The notes under the pieces were generated by a model. The model did no database searches and was not told where the DNA came from. It saw nothing but the letters and a program-made list of their open reading frames with translations. From Comamonas_F sp047606565 (GTDB lineage Bacteria > Pseudomonadota > Gammaproteobacteria > Burkholderiales > Burkholderiaceae_C), in assembly GCA_047606565.1 (NCBI GenBank), contig JASGEH010000069.1, positions 1 through 64,000 of the forward strand: a DNA stretch of 64,000 nucleotides, given 5' to 3'. Shown piece after piece: positions 30,265 through 39,579 of this stretch; position 1 is the first letter of the stretch; each line of letters opens with the position of its first letter. A program made the position numbers and the translations under genes.

Positions 30265-33200
30265 TCAGTTCCTTTGCATCGCGGCCTTGATGGCCCGCGT
30301 GCCGCGCCCGCCGTTCTGGGCATCGGCCACGAGCACGTCGATGACCCAACTGCCGCTTTCCTGGGTGACCTTGGCGTCGCCGACCTGCTGCTTGGCCGTG
30401 CCGGTATTCGTGAAGCGCACCAGCACTTGGGGCGCCGACGTGGCCGATTCGCTGCCGCTGGACGACGAGACCGAACCGCCTGTGGCGAAGCGCACGCGCT
30501 GGCTGGCCGAAACCAGTCCACCAAAGGCGAACTGCGGCTTGGGCAGGCGCAGCGTGCGCACGGCTTCCATGAAAGGCAAGCCGTAGTGCTGCACCGCGCG
30601 CTCGGGGTGGATGAACTCGTTGTTGCTCACGCGGATGGGCCGCACGCCGTCGACAAGCGCCGGGATGCTGTCGCTGGTGCCAGTGCCCGGCCCGACGATG
30701 CGGCCGCCCGTGGACGGCGAGCCACCCTCAGCGAATCCCAACACCGAACGGACGCCGGAGGCCACTGCACCGATGACGGTGGTGCCGCCACCCGAGCCCG
30801 AGTCCACCGTGAACAGGTTGGTCAGCAGCCGCTTGATGTCGGACCGGACGATATCGGCGGCGATCTGCTTAAGAGTGGTGGCGGCCGCGTCGCGCAAGTT
30901 GCTCCAGTTGGCCACCGCCGTGGCGGCGGCATCGGCCATGCCGTCGATAACGGTATTGCGCAGGCGCGTGCCCAGGTCGACCACCACCGGCGTCGCGGCT
31001 GCCGCTGTGTTTCGCAACTGGCCGATGCTGGTATTCATGCTGTCAAGCGCCACGACTGCATCCGGTGGCAGCGCGTCCCGGATGCGCTCCAGCTCGGCCA
31101 CGATCTGCTGCAGCATCGGCACCTGCGCCGCGCGTGCCTGCTGGATCTTCGCTTCGCCCTGAATCTGGCTGATCTGCCCGCTGCTGACCTGGTTCTGGAT
31201 AGCCTGCTCGATCACCCCGAGCTCGCCCTGCAGACGCTGGGCCTCCGCCAGCTTGTTGTTGAACTCGGCCTGCGCGGCGGCGGCCTGGAGCAGCAGCTCG
31301 ATGCGTTCCTTGGCGGCGTTGGCTTCGGCCGGGTCGGAAATCCGGCCCGCCGCCTGCAGATCGCCCGCGTACTGCTGGCGCAGTTGCTGCTCGATGGCCC
31401 GGCGGTCGAACTGGCCCGTCAGTGCTGCGGTGTCCACGCGCAGGCGCACCGTCAGATTCGCCAGCTTCAACTCCTCGGCCTTGCGCCAGTCGGCCAGGGC
31501 CTGTTCGGCCGTGGTCAGGCTCGTGCCCAGCACCTTGAGCTGCGCCTGGATCTCGACCTTGCGCGCCTTGGTCGTGCCGGCCGTGCGGGCTTCATCCTCC
31601 AGCGCCTTGCGCTGCGCCGCGCTGTCCTCGCGCAGGGCTGCCAGGCGCTGGGCGTAGGCATCGTCCAGGCTGACGCGGCCTTCTTCCAGCGCCTTCACCA
31701 GCACCGCATCGCTGCTCTTGATGGCCGCCTGCAGCGCGGCCAGGTCGGACTTGATCTGCTGTATGGCCACGGCCGCCGCCGAGTCGCCCTTGGCGCCGCC
31801 CTTGTTGGCCCGCTCGCGCAGCGCCTTCAGGCGCGTGTCGTATTCGTCCTGGCTGATGCCGCCGCCTGCGGTGCCGGCGGCCAGCAGCGCGTCCAGGTCT
31901 TTCTTGGCCGCCGCGAGTTTCTCGGCCTCGGTCTTGTAGGCCTTGCCCTCGGCGTCGAACTGCTCGCGCAGCAGCTTGATGCGGCGCTCTTCCGCCGTTT
32001 TGGCGGCCTGGCCGTCGGCGTCGGCCGCTTCCTGCGCCAGTTGGCCCTGCAGCTCGGTCAAGCGCCCCTGCGCCGCCGCCAGAAGCTGGGGCAGATTGCC
32101 CAGGGCACGCGTGCCCCGGCGTTCGATCTGCTGCTGCAGCCCGGCCACCGTGGCCTCCTGCGACTGCAACTGCGCATCCAGGGACTTCTGCTGCCCGATG
32201 CCCAGCATCGCGCTCCACGCGCTGCCGGCGGCCCCAGTCACGGCCTGCCAGGCCCGTTGCAAGATGCCCAGGTTGTCCGGCACCACGCGGCCAAAGTGAT
32301 CGGCCGCAGCCCGGCTCAGTTCGAGCTGCGCCTGCTCGGCACGCCCCTGCTCGACCAGCAGCGCGATGTGCCGCCGCTGTGAGGCCGAGAGGAAGTTGAA
32401 CTGATCGTCGAGCTGCTTGGCCGCCCGCGCCGGGTCAGCGAACAGCTTGGCCAGCGACGACGCGGCCGCATCGACCGATTGGCCCGTGGCCTGCGCGTAG
32501 CCGTTGACGGCCGTGGTCAGGTTGCCGATGACCTGGATGCCCAGCCGCCCGGACTGCACCATGGCCACGGCCGCCGACTCGGCCACACTCTTGCTGATGC
32601 CGCTGACGCGGTTGGCCTCCTCGGCCAGCGCCTTGATCCGGCCCAGCGTCGCGCCCGCCGCATTGCCCGTGGTCTGGATGGCCACGTTGTAGGCCAGGGC
32701 GTCACGCTCGCCCTTGATCATGATCGCGGCCAGCGTGCCAATGCCCACCGCCAGGCCGCCGACCGCCAACTTGGCCGGGCTGAGCAGCGCGGTCATGGCC
32801 TTGGCCGCCGGGCCGATGCCGCCGAAGCTGTCCTTGATCTGCCCGCCTTGCTGGATCGCCACCAGCCACACCGGCATGCCGCTGGCCAGGCTGGTCGTGA
32901 TGTCCGTGATCTGCGCCGGCAGCATGCGCATCGCCGCCGCAGTCTGGCCCGCCGACACGCCCAGGCCGGTGTAACGCTGTTGCGCCAGGGCGACCAGGCG
33001 CGTGTGCTGTTCCTGGGTGACGAGGCCCTTGGAGAGGGCCGTATTCAGCTCGACCTGCGCGGCCGCCAGCTTTTGCGAATCCACGGCCGCAGGGTCCAGG
33101 CTGCCGATCAGGCGGTCGATGGCGGCCTTCTCTTTGTCTGTGGCCTGTGCTGTCGCCTCTGCGGCCTGGGCTTGCTTCTGCTGCCAGTCGGTCTGCGCCG

Positions 33201-33354
33201 ATGGCGTTGGCACATGGGCCAGGTCGGTGGACGCCTTGCGGCCAGCCTCGCCCAGTTCGACCACGTCGCCCTTGAGCTGCTGCACCCCACGTCGGGCATC
33301 GTCGAACTTGGCCTGGACGCGGAGGGCGATGTTGAGGTCGTCGGAGGAGGACAT
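30265..33354 (-). CDS. Tail tape measure protein
   Basis: 1029 residues, the longest gene of the prophage and the expected ruler of tail length. The N-terminal region has a coiled-coil start and a MRMLPAQITDITTSLASGMPVWLVAIQQ segment common in lambda H/TMP-type proteins. A hydrophobic stretch (about 170-215) follows, then long Ala/Gln/Leu-rich coiled coils (about 400-780), and a C-terminal FAEGGSPSTGGRIVGPGTGTSDSIPA motif found in many phage tape measures. This length implies a tail of roughly 150 nm by the usual ruler relation (estimate). Confidence 0.92.
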   Translation of the reverse strand: MSSSDDLNIALRVQAKFDDARRGVQQLKGDVVELGEAGRKASTDLAHVPTPSAQTDWQQKQAQAAEATAQATDKEKAAIDRLIGSLDPAAVDSQKLAAAQVELNTALSKGLVTQEQHTRLVALAQQRYTGLGVSAGQTAAAMRMLPAQITDITTSLASGMPVWLVAIQQGGQIKDSFGGIGPAAKAMTALLSPAKLAVGGLAVGIGTLAAIMIKGERDALAYNVAIQTTGNAAGATLGRIKALAEEANRVSGISKSVAESAAVAMVQSGRLGIQVIGNLTTAVNGYAQATGQSVDAAASSLAKLFADPARAAKQLDDQFNFLSASQRRHIALLVEQGRAEQAQLELSRAAADHFGRVVPDNLGILQRAWQAVTGAAGSAWSAMLGIGQQKSLDAQLQSQEATVAGLQQQIERRGTRALGNLPQLLAAAQGRLTELQGQLAQEAADADGQAAKTAEERRIKLLREQFDAEGKAYKTEAEKLAAAKKDLDALLAAGTAGGGISQDEYDTRLKALRERANKGGAKGDSAAAVAIQQIKSDLAALQAAIKSSDAVLVKALEEGRVSLDDAYAQRLAALREDSAAQRKALEDEARTAGTTKARKVEIQAQLKVLGTSLTTAEQALADWRKAEELKLANLTVRLRVDTAALTGQFDRRAIEQQLRQQYAGDLQAAGRISDPAEANAAKERIELLLQAAAAQAEFNNKLAEAQRLQGELGVIEQAIQNQVSSGQISQIQGEAKIQQARAAQVPMLQQIVAELERIRDALPPDAVVALDSMNTSIGQLRNTAAAATPVVVDLGTRLRNTVIDGMADAAATAVANWSNLRDAAATTLKQIAADIVRSDIKRLLTNLFTVDSGSGGGTTVIGAVASGVRSVLGFAEGGSPSTGGRIVGPGTGTSDSIPALVDGVRPIRVSNNEFIHPERAVQHYGLPFMEAVRTLRLPKPQFAFGGLVSASQRVRFATGGSVSSSSGSESATSAPQVLVRFTNTGTAKQQVGDAKVTQESGSWVIDVLVADAQNGGRGTRAIKAAMQRN

Positions 33355-33416
33355 GGTGACCGATGATGGTCACCCGCGCGCCTCACGTCCTTGGAACGAC
33401 TTCATAAAAAAGGGGC

Positions 33417-33647
33417 TCACATAGAGCCCCCGGAAAGCGCCGCCGCCGTATGCGCCGCCTGGTGTTGCGCGCTGCGGTCTGCCTGATCCGCAACCGCCTG
33501 CAAGTAGCCGATCAGCTCGCCGTAGCTATAGCGCCGGATCTGCTGGCGGTCGTGGCCGGCGGCGATGAGTTGCTGAGCAACGGCGAACCAATCGACATCA
33601 GCCGGTCCTGGATCGGCCGAATGGCCGCCAGGCTCTGGGTAAAAAAA
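33417..33647 (-). CDS. Tail assembly chaperone GT extension, reached by -1 frameshift
   Basis: The frame -1 to the chaperone gene is open from the T7 slippery run (A7 on the plus strand, 33641-33647) to 33417 and encodes FAVAQQLIAAGHDRQQIRRY and GELIGYLQAVADQ, a T-like domain. A slip from GAT-TTT-TTT back one base would give a fusion of about 186 residues (112 plus 74). This mirrors the conserved gpG/gpGT frameshift of siphophages, and the position just before the tape measure is as expected. No start codon of its own with a ribosome binding site was seen. Confidence 0.75.
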   Translation of the reverse strand, partial: FFYPEPGGHSADPGPADVDWFAVAQQLIAAGHDRQQIRRYSYGELIGYLQAVADQADRSAQHQAAHTAAALSGGSM

Positions 33648-33976
33648 TCCAGGTTGGTCTCCAGCACGACGTATGCAGCCTCCAGCACCATGGGGATTGG
33701 CATGCGCTGCACGTCGGCGGCCGTGAGCGGCTGCGGTGCGCCGTCGACGTCGACGGCAAGACATGCGGCCAGGAGCTGCTGCAGGGCCTGCTTGACTGCG
33801 CTGTCGCCCTTGAGCTGTTCGAGCGCGGCCAGGTCCATCACGCCGCCAGCATGGTTGAGCAGCCATTGGCCGAAGGTGACCGCCGCGTCGAAGGCCTCGA
33901 ACGGGACTTTGCTGACCAGGAAGGTCTGGCCGGCGATGGTTTTCGAGACAGGGGATTGGAAGAGGTTTTTGGTCAT
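33512..33976 (-). CDS. Tail assembly chaperone (gpG-like)
   Basis: 154 residues in the unshifted frame, immediately upstream of the tape measure gene. Helical protein beginning MTKNLFQSPVSKTIAGQTFLV with a FEAFDAAVTFGQWLLNHAGG segment. The last 40 residues after the T7 run (33641-33647) are low-complexity Ser/Ala/Thr, as expected for out-of-frame read-through in the unshifted product. It assists tape-measure folding during tail assembly together with the frameshifted form. Confidence 0.75.
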   Translation of the reverse strand: MTKNLFQSPVSKTIAGQTFLVSKVPFEAFDAAVTFGQWLLNHAGGVMDLAALEQLKGDSAVKQALQQLLAACLAVDVDGAPQPLTAADVQRMPIPMVLEAAYVVLETNLDFFTQSLAAIRPIQDRLMSIGSPLLSNSSPPATTASRSGAIATAS

Positions 33977-34248
33977 GCCGTCTGCCCCTCCTCCAACACG
34001 TCCTCAGCCCCTTCGAACTCGGCGAGGGTCTTGAGGTACGCATAGGCCTGGCAGAACGGGTTGGGGCCATCTATGTCATATGCGCACTCCCGAGTGGCCG
34101 CGAGCAGCAGTTCCGTCCCAGCCGCCGCGTGACAGTGCACAGCAAACGTCATGCTTGTCTTGTCCGGATTTATTGCAGGCCCGACGACCCGGATGTACGC
34201 AGAGGGGACCGCGAGGCCGCGATACTCGGAGTCTTTAAGTAATGCCAT
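33973..34248 (-). CDS. Small phage protein between tailspike and chaperone
   Basis: 91 residues from ATG 34248 (longer in-frame extensions run into the tailspike gene). Globular, with AVPSAYIRVVGPAINPDKTSMTF and QAYAYLKTLAEFEGAEDV. It overlaps the chaperone start by four bases (ATGA), so it is co-translated. Proteins of this size with a similar middle are found next to tail fibre genes in Mu-like siphophages; I cannot assign a function. Confidence 0.55.
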   Translation of the reverse strand: MALLKDSEYRGLAVPSAYIRVVGPAINPDKTSMTFAVHCHAAAGTELLLAATRECAYDIDGPNPFCQAYAYLKTLAEFEGAEDVLEEGQTA

Positions 34249-34259
34249 GGTCAATCCTT

Positions 34260-37127
34260 TCAGGCGGTGTGGCCGATGAGGGACAACTGATCCTTCGTGA
34301 GAAGGGTCAATACCCCTGCGCTGACTGTTTTCGACGTGGCCCCCGGGTTGTAGATCGTGACCCGGACGGCAGACGCTGAATCCACGGCGGCCGTGATGAC
34401 GAGCCCGCTGATATTCGTGGACCACGCAAGCTGCACGTTGTTGCCGACGGCAGCGTTGAGGACTGTGTAGTCCTGGCTCACAGTGCTGCCAGCGGCCACC
34501 GTGAAATTCGAATATGCGACCTGAGCAACACGCTCCGCGCCACGCCGATACGTGACCGATTTGATCTGTATCTCGCCGTTCGATGTCGTACGCTGCAGCG
34601 AGAATCCGGAGTTTCCATCCTGGCTGATGACGCTACCCGAGATGACGAAACTAAACCGCTGGAACTTTTGCGTCAATGCGAAAGTGCCGAGCAAGCCGCT
34701 GGACGTTGACGGCTCCCGGTAGCGGCCCTGAAGGGTGTCGCCGGACGCGGATGTGCTGCGAGCGACAACCTCAACGGTCACAGCTCCCGCACTATACGGG
34801 GCAAAAATTTCGTCGTACTGATTGAAAATGAAGACAACTTGCAGGTCGGTCGGCGTGGCAGCAGAGAGCGTAATGTTCTCGCCATCGGTTCCCACATACA
34901 GCCCCCCGTTGTCGGTGTTGAGACTAGGTGCCCGCAGTGCCCCAAGCCCCTTCGCCGTCAGCACCAGTTCGCCCCGGTCGCCGGAGGCTTGTTGCGTCGA
35001 CTCGTACCCGTCGAAGCGCCCAAACTCTGTCCCCTTGATCGAAATGTCCGCCATCAGGGTTGCGCTGTAGAGTACGCGCGGACGGTTGCCAAGCGCATCC
35101 GAGACATTCCAGAGTAGCGTCTGTTCCGGGGCCAGCTTGGTGCCTGTTGTGGATTGATGGTGAATCCGTAGCTTGGCCGCCGGAGCGTTCACACGGTACA
35201 CGAAGTCGGTAGCGTAACCCTGGCCATCACAGCGGTTCATGTCGAAGTCCCCGTTGTGAATCGCAGAGACGATGGCAGTTGGGCTTCCGTATTCCGGGAA
35301 TCCGCTGTCGCCGCCGATATCCACGAATCCCTTGACCTCGTTGACGGCCTCCATGTAATTGCGGGAGTAGCGCTTCTGTCCTCCAGATACTTTAATGAAT
35401 ACCCCAGACGAGGGGTTTCCATCGGTCCCCTCCATCATGCCGATCAGGTCGTTATTGTGGACCCAGGCCGATGACCCGAAGCTGCCCCGCGCGATGTCCA
35501 AAATCGTGAAGTGCTTGCCATTGAGCAACCGGTTGTTGCAGACTTCGCCAATGTCGCTGCCCTGCATGAGCAGGTTCACATCGAAATACCGGATCTGATT
35601 GCGGCGCACGTCAATGTCAAACGCTTTGATGAGCTGCAGCCCGTACTTTTCGATGTCTGTCTCATTCCACGAAAGCGTGTAAGGGCACAGGTAGCAGTCC
35701 TGCATGACGAACCGGAGGACTGGGGGGATGGCGGTGGCGTTGGTTAACTCCGCGTCCCGGTCGTTGATGCAGATCGCATTGTCGGCAATGATCGTCATGC
35801 CGCGAATATCCTGACTGGCCTGTGCTGACTGGTTGTATTGGAGGTAGACAAGACCGTACCCGCCAGGCGAGACATTCGTGATCTTCGAGTGCGCCGCCGC
35901 GCCCTGGAAATATTGGCCGCCGCAGCCCTGGATACGCTGGCCGGGGAGCATCTGGATGCACTCCTCCGGATCGGCCTCATCGATCACGACATCGAGCCCA
36001 CGCGGGTAGTAGATCGCCATTTCGCTCTGATGCAGATCACGTAGCGCCGCACGAGCGGCCGAAGTGCTGCCCCAGCCGCCGTCCGGACGCGCTCTGTTGA
36101 CGTTGACAAAGCCCGAGCCCTCCCGTGTGACGACAGTGAACGCGAGCGAATTGGCGGGGTAGACCGTGGCGTCATCGACGCCTGCAACGAGGCGTGCGCC
36201 TTTTGTAGATGAGGCCAGGTCCTCCCGAATCTGATCCATGTTCTGCACAAAAACCAACACCCCACCTTCAACCACATAGCGCGTATTCGCGCCGTCCAGC
36301 GTCTCGTCGACATAGATCTCGATGCGGTCGCCGTCGACCAGCTCACCGCGTGCCAGCGCGGCAACGGCCTGTGCGTGGGTGGCGTAAAACTCCCGGATGG
36401 GGCCGGACGCCTTGGCCGATGCGCGAGCATCCTCGGCAGCCTGGTCGGCCAGGGCGCGGTCCGTGGCAGCCTGGGCTGCGTCGGCAGCTGTGGCTGCGGC
36501 ATCGGCCCCGGCCAGGCCCGCGTAATGCTTGGCCGAGTAGTTCTCCCCCTCGACAGGATCGACCTCCTGCACCGCCCAGGCTTTCGCCTCGGTGCGGGCC
36601 GCGTCGATCGCTGCAAACGTCGGGTAGCGCTTCTGCTCAACCGCCTCCGTGCCGACGCGCTGCCACAGGATCAGAAACTCGTCGGAGTTCGGCGATGGTG
36701 TACCGAAGAACTGGCCGTCCTGGACGGCCGCGATGCCCGAGGCCGTGGTCAGGTAGATGCCCTGCGAGATCAGCCCGGTGTCGATGCCCGAGCTCTGCCG
36801 CATGCTGAGCCAGCCGCCCTCGGCCGTGCTCAGGTAGACATCCGAGCCATCAGCCATGATCGCCTTGACCCCAGGCCGCGCGTCATAGCGCTTCCAGCTC
36901 CCCGCGTTGAACACCGCGAACGTGCCATCCACGTAGATCTGCCCATCGCCATCGGCCGGCGCCGCCGGCAGCGGCGTATCCACCGGCTGCGGCGCCAGCA
37001 GCGTGTAGAGCCCGAACACGTCGTCGAGCGTGCGCAGGTTCTCGGCCATGCCGTTGGGCGTGTGGAAGGGATCTTGCGTGGGCGCGAAGCCGGTCCAGAG
37101 ACCGCGCGCGAGCTGTTGGGTCGCCAT
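34260..37127 (-). CDS. Tailspike/tail fibre with beta-helix domain (receptor binding, possible depolymerase)
   Basis: 955 residues from ATG 37127. The N-terminal part (about 1-190) is a phage adaptor with a SAKHYAGLAGADAAATAADAAQA alanine-rich stalk, as in tail fibres. Residues about 250-700 read as a right-handed parallel beta-helix (short repeating strands with Asn/Gly turns, many isolated histidines and tyrosines), and the last 250 residues as beta-sandwich modules. The C-terminal two thirds is clearly less GC-rich than the flanking genes, evidence of modular exchange. Enzyme activity on surface polysaccharide is possible but unproved. Confidence 0.7.
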   Translation of the reverse strand: MATQQLARGLWTGFAPTQDPFHTPNGMAENLRTLDDVFGLYTLLAPQPVDTPLPAAPADGDGQIYVDGTFAVFNAGSWKRYDARPGVKAIMADGSDVYLSTAEGGWLSMRQSSGIDTGLISQGIYLTTASGIAAVQDGQFFGTPSPNSDEFLILWQRVGTEAVEQKRYPTFAAIDAARTEAKAWAVQEVDPVEGENYSAKHYAGLAGADAAATAADAAQAATDRALADQAAEDARASAKASGPIREFYATHAQAVAALARGELVDGDRIEIYVDETLDGANTRYVVEGGVLVFVQNMDQIREDLASSTKGARLVAGVDDATVYPANSLAFTVVTREGSGFVNVNRARPDGGWGSTSAARAALRDLHQSEMAIYYPRGLDVVIDEADPEECIQMLPGQRIQGCGGQYFQGAAAHSKITNVSPGGYGLVYLQYNQSAQASQDIRGMTIIADNAICINDRDAELTNATAIPPVLRFVMQDCYLCPYTLSWNETDIEKYGLQLIKAFDIDVRRNQIRYFDVNLLMQGSDIGEVCNNRLLNGKHFTILDIARGSFGSSAWVHNNDLIGMMEGTDGNPSSGVFIKVSGGQKRYSRNYMEAVNEVKGFVDIGGDSGFPEYGSPTAIVSAIHNGDFDMNRCDGQGYATDFVYRVNAPAAKLRIHHQSTTGTKLAPEQTLLWNVSDALGNRPRVLYSATLMADISIKGTEFGRFDGYESTQQASGDRGELVLTAKGLGALRAPSLNTDNGGLYVGTDGENITLSAATPTDLQVVFIFNQYDEIFAPYSAGAVTVEVVARSTSASGDTLQGRYREPSTSSGLLGTFALTQKFQRFSFVISGSVISQDGNSGFSLQRTTSNGEIQIKSVTYRRGAERVAQVAYSNFTVAAGSTVSQDYTVLNAAVGNNVQLAWSTNISGLVITAAVDSASAVRVTIYNPGATSKTVSAGVLTLLTKDQLSLIGHTA

Positions 37128-37129
37128 GG

Positions 37130-37984
37130 TCAGTGTGCGTCGTTGTAGTGACCGCGCAGAACGCGGTACCAGGCCGTGGCGGCTGCAGAGACGCGCACGG
37201 GCTGGAGGGAAAACTTGAGCGAGATGGCGCCGACCGATTCGTTGAGCGGCGCGAAGCTGCCCTCCAGAATGGGCCGGCAGCGGTAGGCGTCCAGCCGCAC
37301 GGGCCGGCCGTCGATGAGGTTGGTGCCGGCAAAGCTCAGGCCCAGCTCGATGCCGGGCTGGGCCAGCGCGTCGAGCGTGTCGGCGCTGCCTTCGGGCGTG
37401 TAGCGGATCTGGATGCTGGAGCCGATGGGGCCGGAGAAGCCGGCGGCGATCAGCACGCCATGGGCCGTCCGGCGCCAGTGCACGCCTTCTTCCCAGTCGG
37501 CCCAACTGGGCTGCACCAGCACGGGCTGCGCCAGGTCGACCAGGTGCCGCGTGAACAGCGTGCAGCCGGCCTCGATGCTGGCGCGGCCGGTGTGGATGGT
37601 CTCGCTGGCCTGGCGGCTGTCGGGCCGGGTGCGCACGGCGTGCAGCGCATCGACCAGGTTGGCCGCGCCGTGGCCGTGCAGCACCAGGCTGGCCTCGACC
37701 GCGTCGACGACCAGGTTGCCGCGCGTGTCCCATGCGCTCGTGGCCAGGCGGCGCACCGTGGGCGTGAGGGTCAGCCCGCGCGCGTTGCCCACGAAGCGGC
37801 CGGGCGGCAGGCGCAGCTCGCCGGGCGTGGCCGGCTGCGCGGGCCAGTTGTTGCCCCAGCGCACACCGTAGGCGGCCATGTTGACCCCGCCACCGGCCGG
37901 CAGCAGCGGCGCGGTGAAGTGCACCTCGCCACGGCCCAGGTGGTGGGCGTTGTGGGCGTCGGCGAAGTAGTCGAGGCGGGACAT
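37130..37984 (-). CDS. Tail structural protein (tube-adjacent)
   Basis: 284 residues, beta-rich, starting MSRLDYFADAHNAHHLGRGEVHFTAPLL and containing RRLATSAWDTRGNLVVDAVEASLVLHG. It lies between the tail tube protein and the tailspike. No named family recognised; the size and position suggest a minor tail or tail-fibre attachment protein. Codon use matches the other structural genes. Confidence 0.55.
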   Translation of the reverse strand: MSRLDYFADAHNAHHLGRGEVHFTAPLLPAGGGVNMAAYGVRWGNNWPAQPATPGELRLPPGRFVGNARGLTLTPTVRRLATSAWDTRGNLVVDAVEASLVLHGHGAANLVDALHAVRTRPDSRQASETIHTGRASIEAGCTLFTRHLVDLAQPVLVQPSWADWEEGVHWRRTAHGVLIAAGFSGPIGSSIQIRYTPEGSADTLDALAQPGIELGLSFAGTNLIDGRPVRLDAYRCRPILEGSFAPLNESVGAISLKFSLQPVRVSAAATAWYRVLRGHYNDAH

Positions 37985-38006
37985 ATGGGCGTGCGCGCGG
38001 CGGGTG

Positions 38007-38810
38007 TCAGATCTTCAGCGTGCCGTACTGGCTGAACGGATTCGCCAGCGTGCCCAACGCCTTGCTCGGGTCGCGCTCGACCGTGCCGGTCAACTCCAGC
38101 TGCGCCAGGTTGTCGCCGATCACGGTCACTGTCGCCGCCGGGCCGAAGACGACGCGGAACAGGTCGAAGTGGGTCGCGCTGATCGGCGTCTCGGCGACGT
38201 TGTAGCCGTCGAAGTGCAAGGCCACGGCCTCGGCCGGGCGCGCGTAGAGCTGGACCAACGTCTGGTCGCGGCGCGTGTAGCTGACGCGCACGTTGGGCTG
38301 GCCCTTGCCGCTGGTGACGGTGGGCGTGGGGATGGCGCCGGTGGCGATCTGCACGATGGAGCCGGCCGGCGTCACGTCGTAGTCGGTGCCGCGCACGTAA
38401 GTCGTTTCGCCATCCAGGCTGGTAACGATGGGGGCGACGCTGTCGTCGATCAGGTGGGCCAGCGGCTCGACGGTGCCGGGCCACAGCACGTGTTCCTCGT
38501 TGACGACTGCAGCGGTGGCGACCTCGGCATCGGCACCCGCGCCGCTGGTGGCCAGCGCCCAGTTGGCGGGCGAGTGGCAGCGCAGCGTGAGGTTGGCGGT
38601 GACGGTCTGGATCTCGCGGAAGGCGCAGGCCACGCCGCCGGCCGGCGAGGTGAAGTCCTGCACGTTCTCGGTCGTCTCGGCCACGGCGATGGCGAAGGCC
38701 GACGCATTGCCGACCGGCAAGAAGCCAGCGGTCGCGGCCAGGCGCGCGGCGTAGTTGACCAGGGAGATTTCTCCCCGGCCTTTAAAGCAGCAGTATTGAC
38801 GGGTGGCCAT
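38007..38810 (-). CDS. Major tail tube protein
   Basis: 267 residues from ATG 38810, with AGGAG upstream. An N-terminal RGEISLVNYAARL segment leads into a beta-sandwich typical of siphophage tube proteins, and the protein ends TVERDPSKALGTLANPFSQYGTLKI. Present in high copy in the tail and located just upstream of the remaining tail genes. The call rests on position, size and pattern, not on catalytic motifs. Confidence 0.65.
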   Translation of the reverse strand: MATRQYCCFKGRGEISLVNYAARLAATAGFLPVGNASAFAIAVAETTENVQDFTSPAGGVACAFREIQTVTANLTLRCHSPANWALATSGAGADAEVATAAVVNEEHVLWPGTVEPLAHLIDDSVAPIVTSLDGETTYVRGTDYDVTPAGSIVQIATGAIPTPTVTSGKGQPNVRVSYTRRDQTLVQLYARPAEAVALHFDGYNVAETPISATHFDLFRVVFGPAATVTVIGDNLAQLELTGTVERDPSKALGTLANPFSQYGTLKI

Positions 38811-38841
38811 AGTTGGGCTCCTGGTTTGTGGTTGAGGTGGA

Positions 38842-39114
38842 TCAGCTCGCCGCGCTGTCTGCGGCCGATGCGGTCGCCGTGTCGGCGGTGCTGGTGGCGG
38901 CGGCGGTGGTGGTCGTGGCCGCCGCCGCACTGGCCTTTGCTGACTGGCGGGTGGTCGTCGTCGCGGCATCGGGCGCTTCGGCCGTGGCGCCCAGCGCCTG
39001 CAACTGCTGGACGACAGCATCCGGCTGCCCCTTGAGGGACGCGCCGGCCTGGATGGCCACGGTGCCGCCTTGGCCGTCGTGAACGGTGGCGGCGATCTTG
39101 GCGATGAGTGCCAT
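38842..39114 (-). CDS. Small phage protein with Ala/Thr-rich tail
   Basis: 90 residues from ATG 39114, preceded by AGGAG. The first 40 residues are a compact domain (MALIAKIAATVHDGQGGTVA...VVQQLQALGA); the rest is low-complexity Ala/Thr/Ser. It lies between the gp37-like and tail tube genes, the position of Mu gp38. Function unknown. Confidence 0.55.
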   Translation of the reverse strand: MALIAKIAATVHDGQGGTVAIQAGASLKGQPDAVVQQLQALGATAEAPDAATTTTRQSAKASAAAATTTTAAATSTADTATASAADSAAS

Positions 39115-39144
39115 GGCGTGTGCTCCTGGTGTTCTGGAAGGTGT

Positions 39145-39567
39145 TCAAAAACCGCCGTAGCGGATGCAGACGTACTCGTCGGACCACCAAAGCAGCCCGT
39201 CGCCCTCGAACTGGATCAGCTCGCCCTGCAGGAAGGCCATCGGGTCGGCCAGGCGCTCGTCGGGCGTCCAGCCGCCCAGGGCGGCGAGGATCTGGCGGCG
39301 GATGGCGGGCAGGCCCTTCAAGGCGCCGCCGCCGGTGGCGTCGCCCAGTTCGTCGACCACGGTGATGACCGACACCGTCTGCAGCGTGCCGGCGCTGCAG
39401 CCCGCGCCCTCGATGCCGCTCACGTTCTTCTCGATGCCGGGCATGACGTAGACGGCGGGCGGACGAGCATGGCCGCGCATGGCGGCGTCCAGCTCGGCGG
39501 CGGCGCCGACGGCCATCACGTCCTGGACCTGGGCCTGCAGCCGGGCGACGATGGGAGAGACGTCCAT
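39145..39567 (-). CDS. Mu gp37-like protein (DUF1834), tail terminator candidate
   Basis: 140 residues. DUF1834 family pattern: PIVARLQAQVQDVMAVGAAAELDAA at the N-terminus, RPPAVYVMPG strand, and a C-terminal ELIQFEGDGLLWWSDEYVCIRY. In Mu-like phages the gene follows the DUF1320 gene, as here, and has been proposed as tail terminator or neck component. Confidence 0.8.
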   Translation of the reverse strand: MDVSPIVARLQAQVQDVMAVGAAAELDAAMRGHARPPAVYVMPGIEKNVSGIEGAGCSAGTLQTVSVITVVDELGDATGGGALKGLPAIRRQILAALGGWTPDERLADPMAFLQGELIQFEGDGLLWWSDEYVCIRYGGF

Positions 39568-39579
39568 GGCGGGTCCGCT

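Noticed and set aside
37128..37733. Upstream in-frame extension of the tailspike gene to 1157 residues
   Set aside because: It overlaps the preceding tail gene almost completely, whereas ATG 37127 starts two bases after that gene's stop and begins the adaptor domain.
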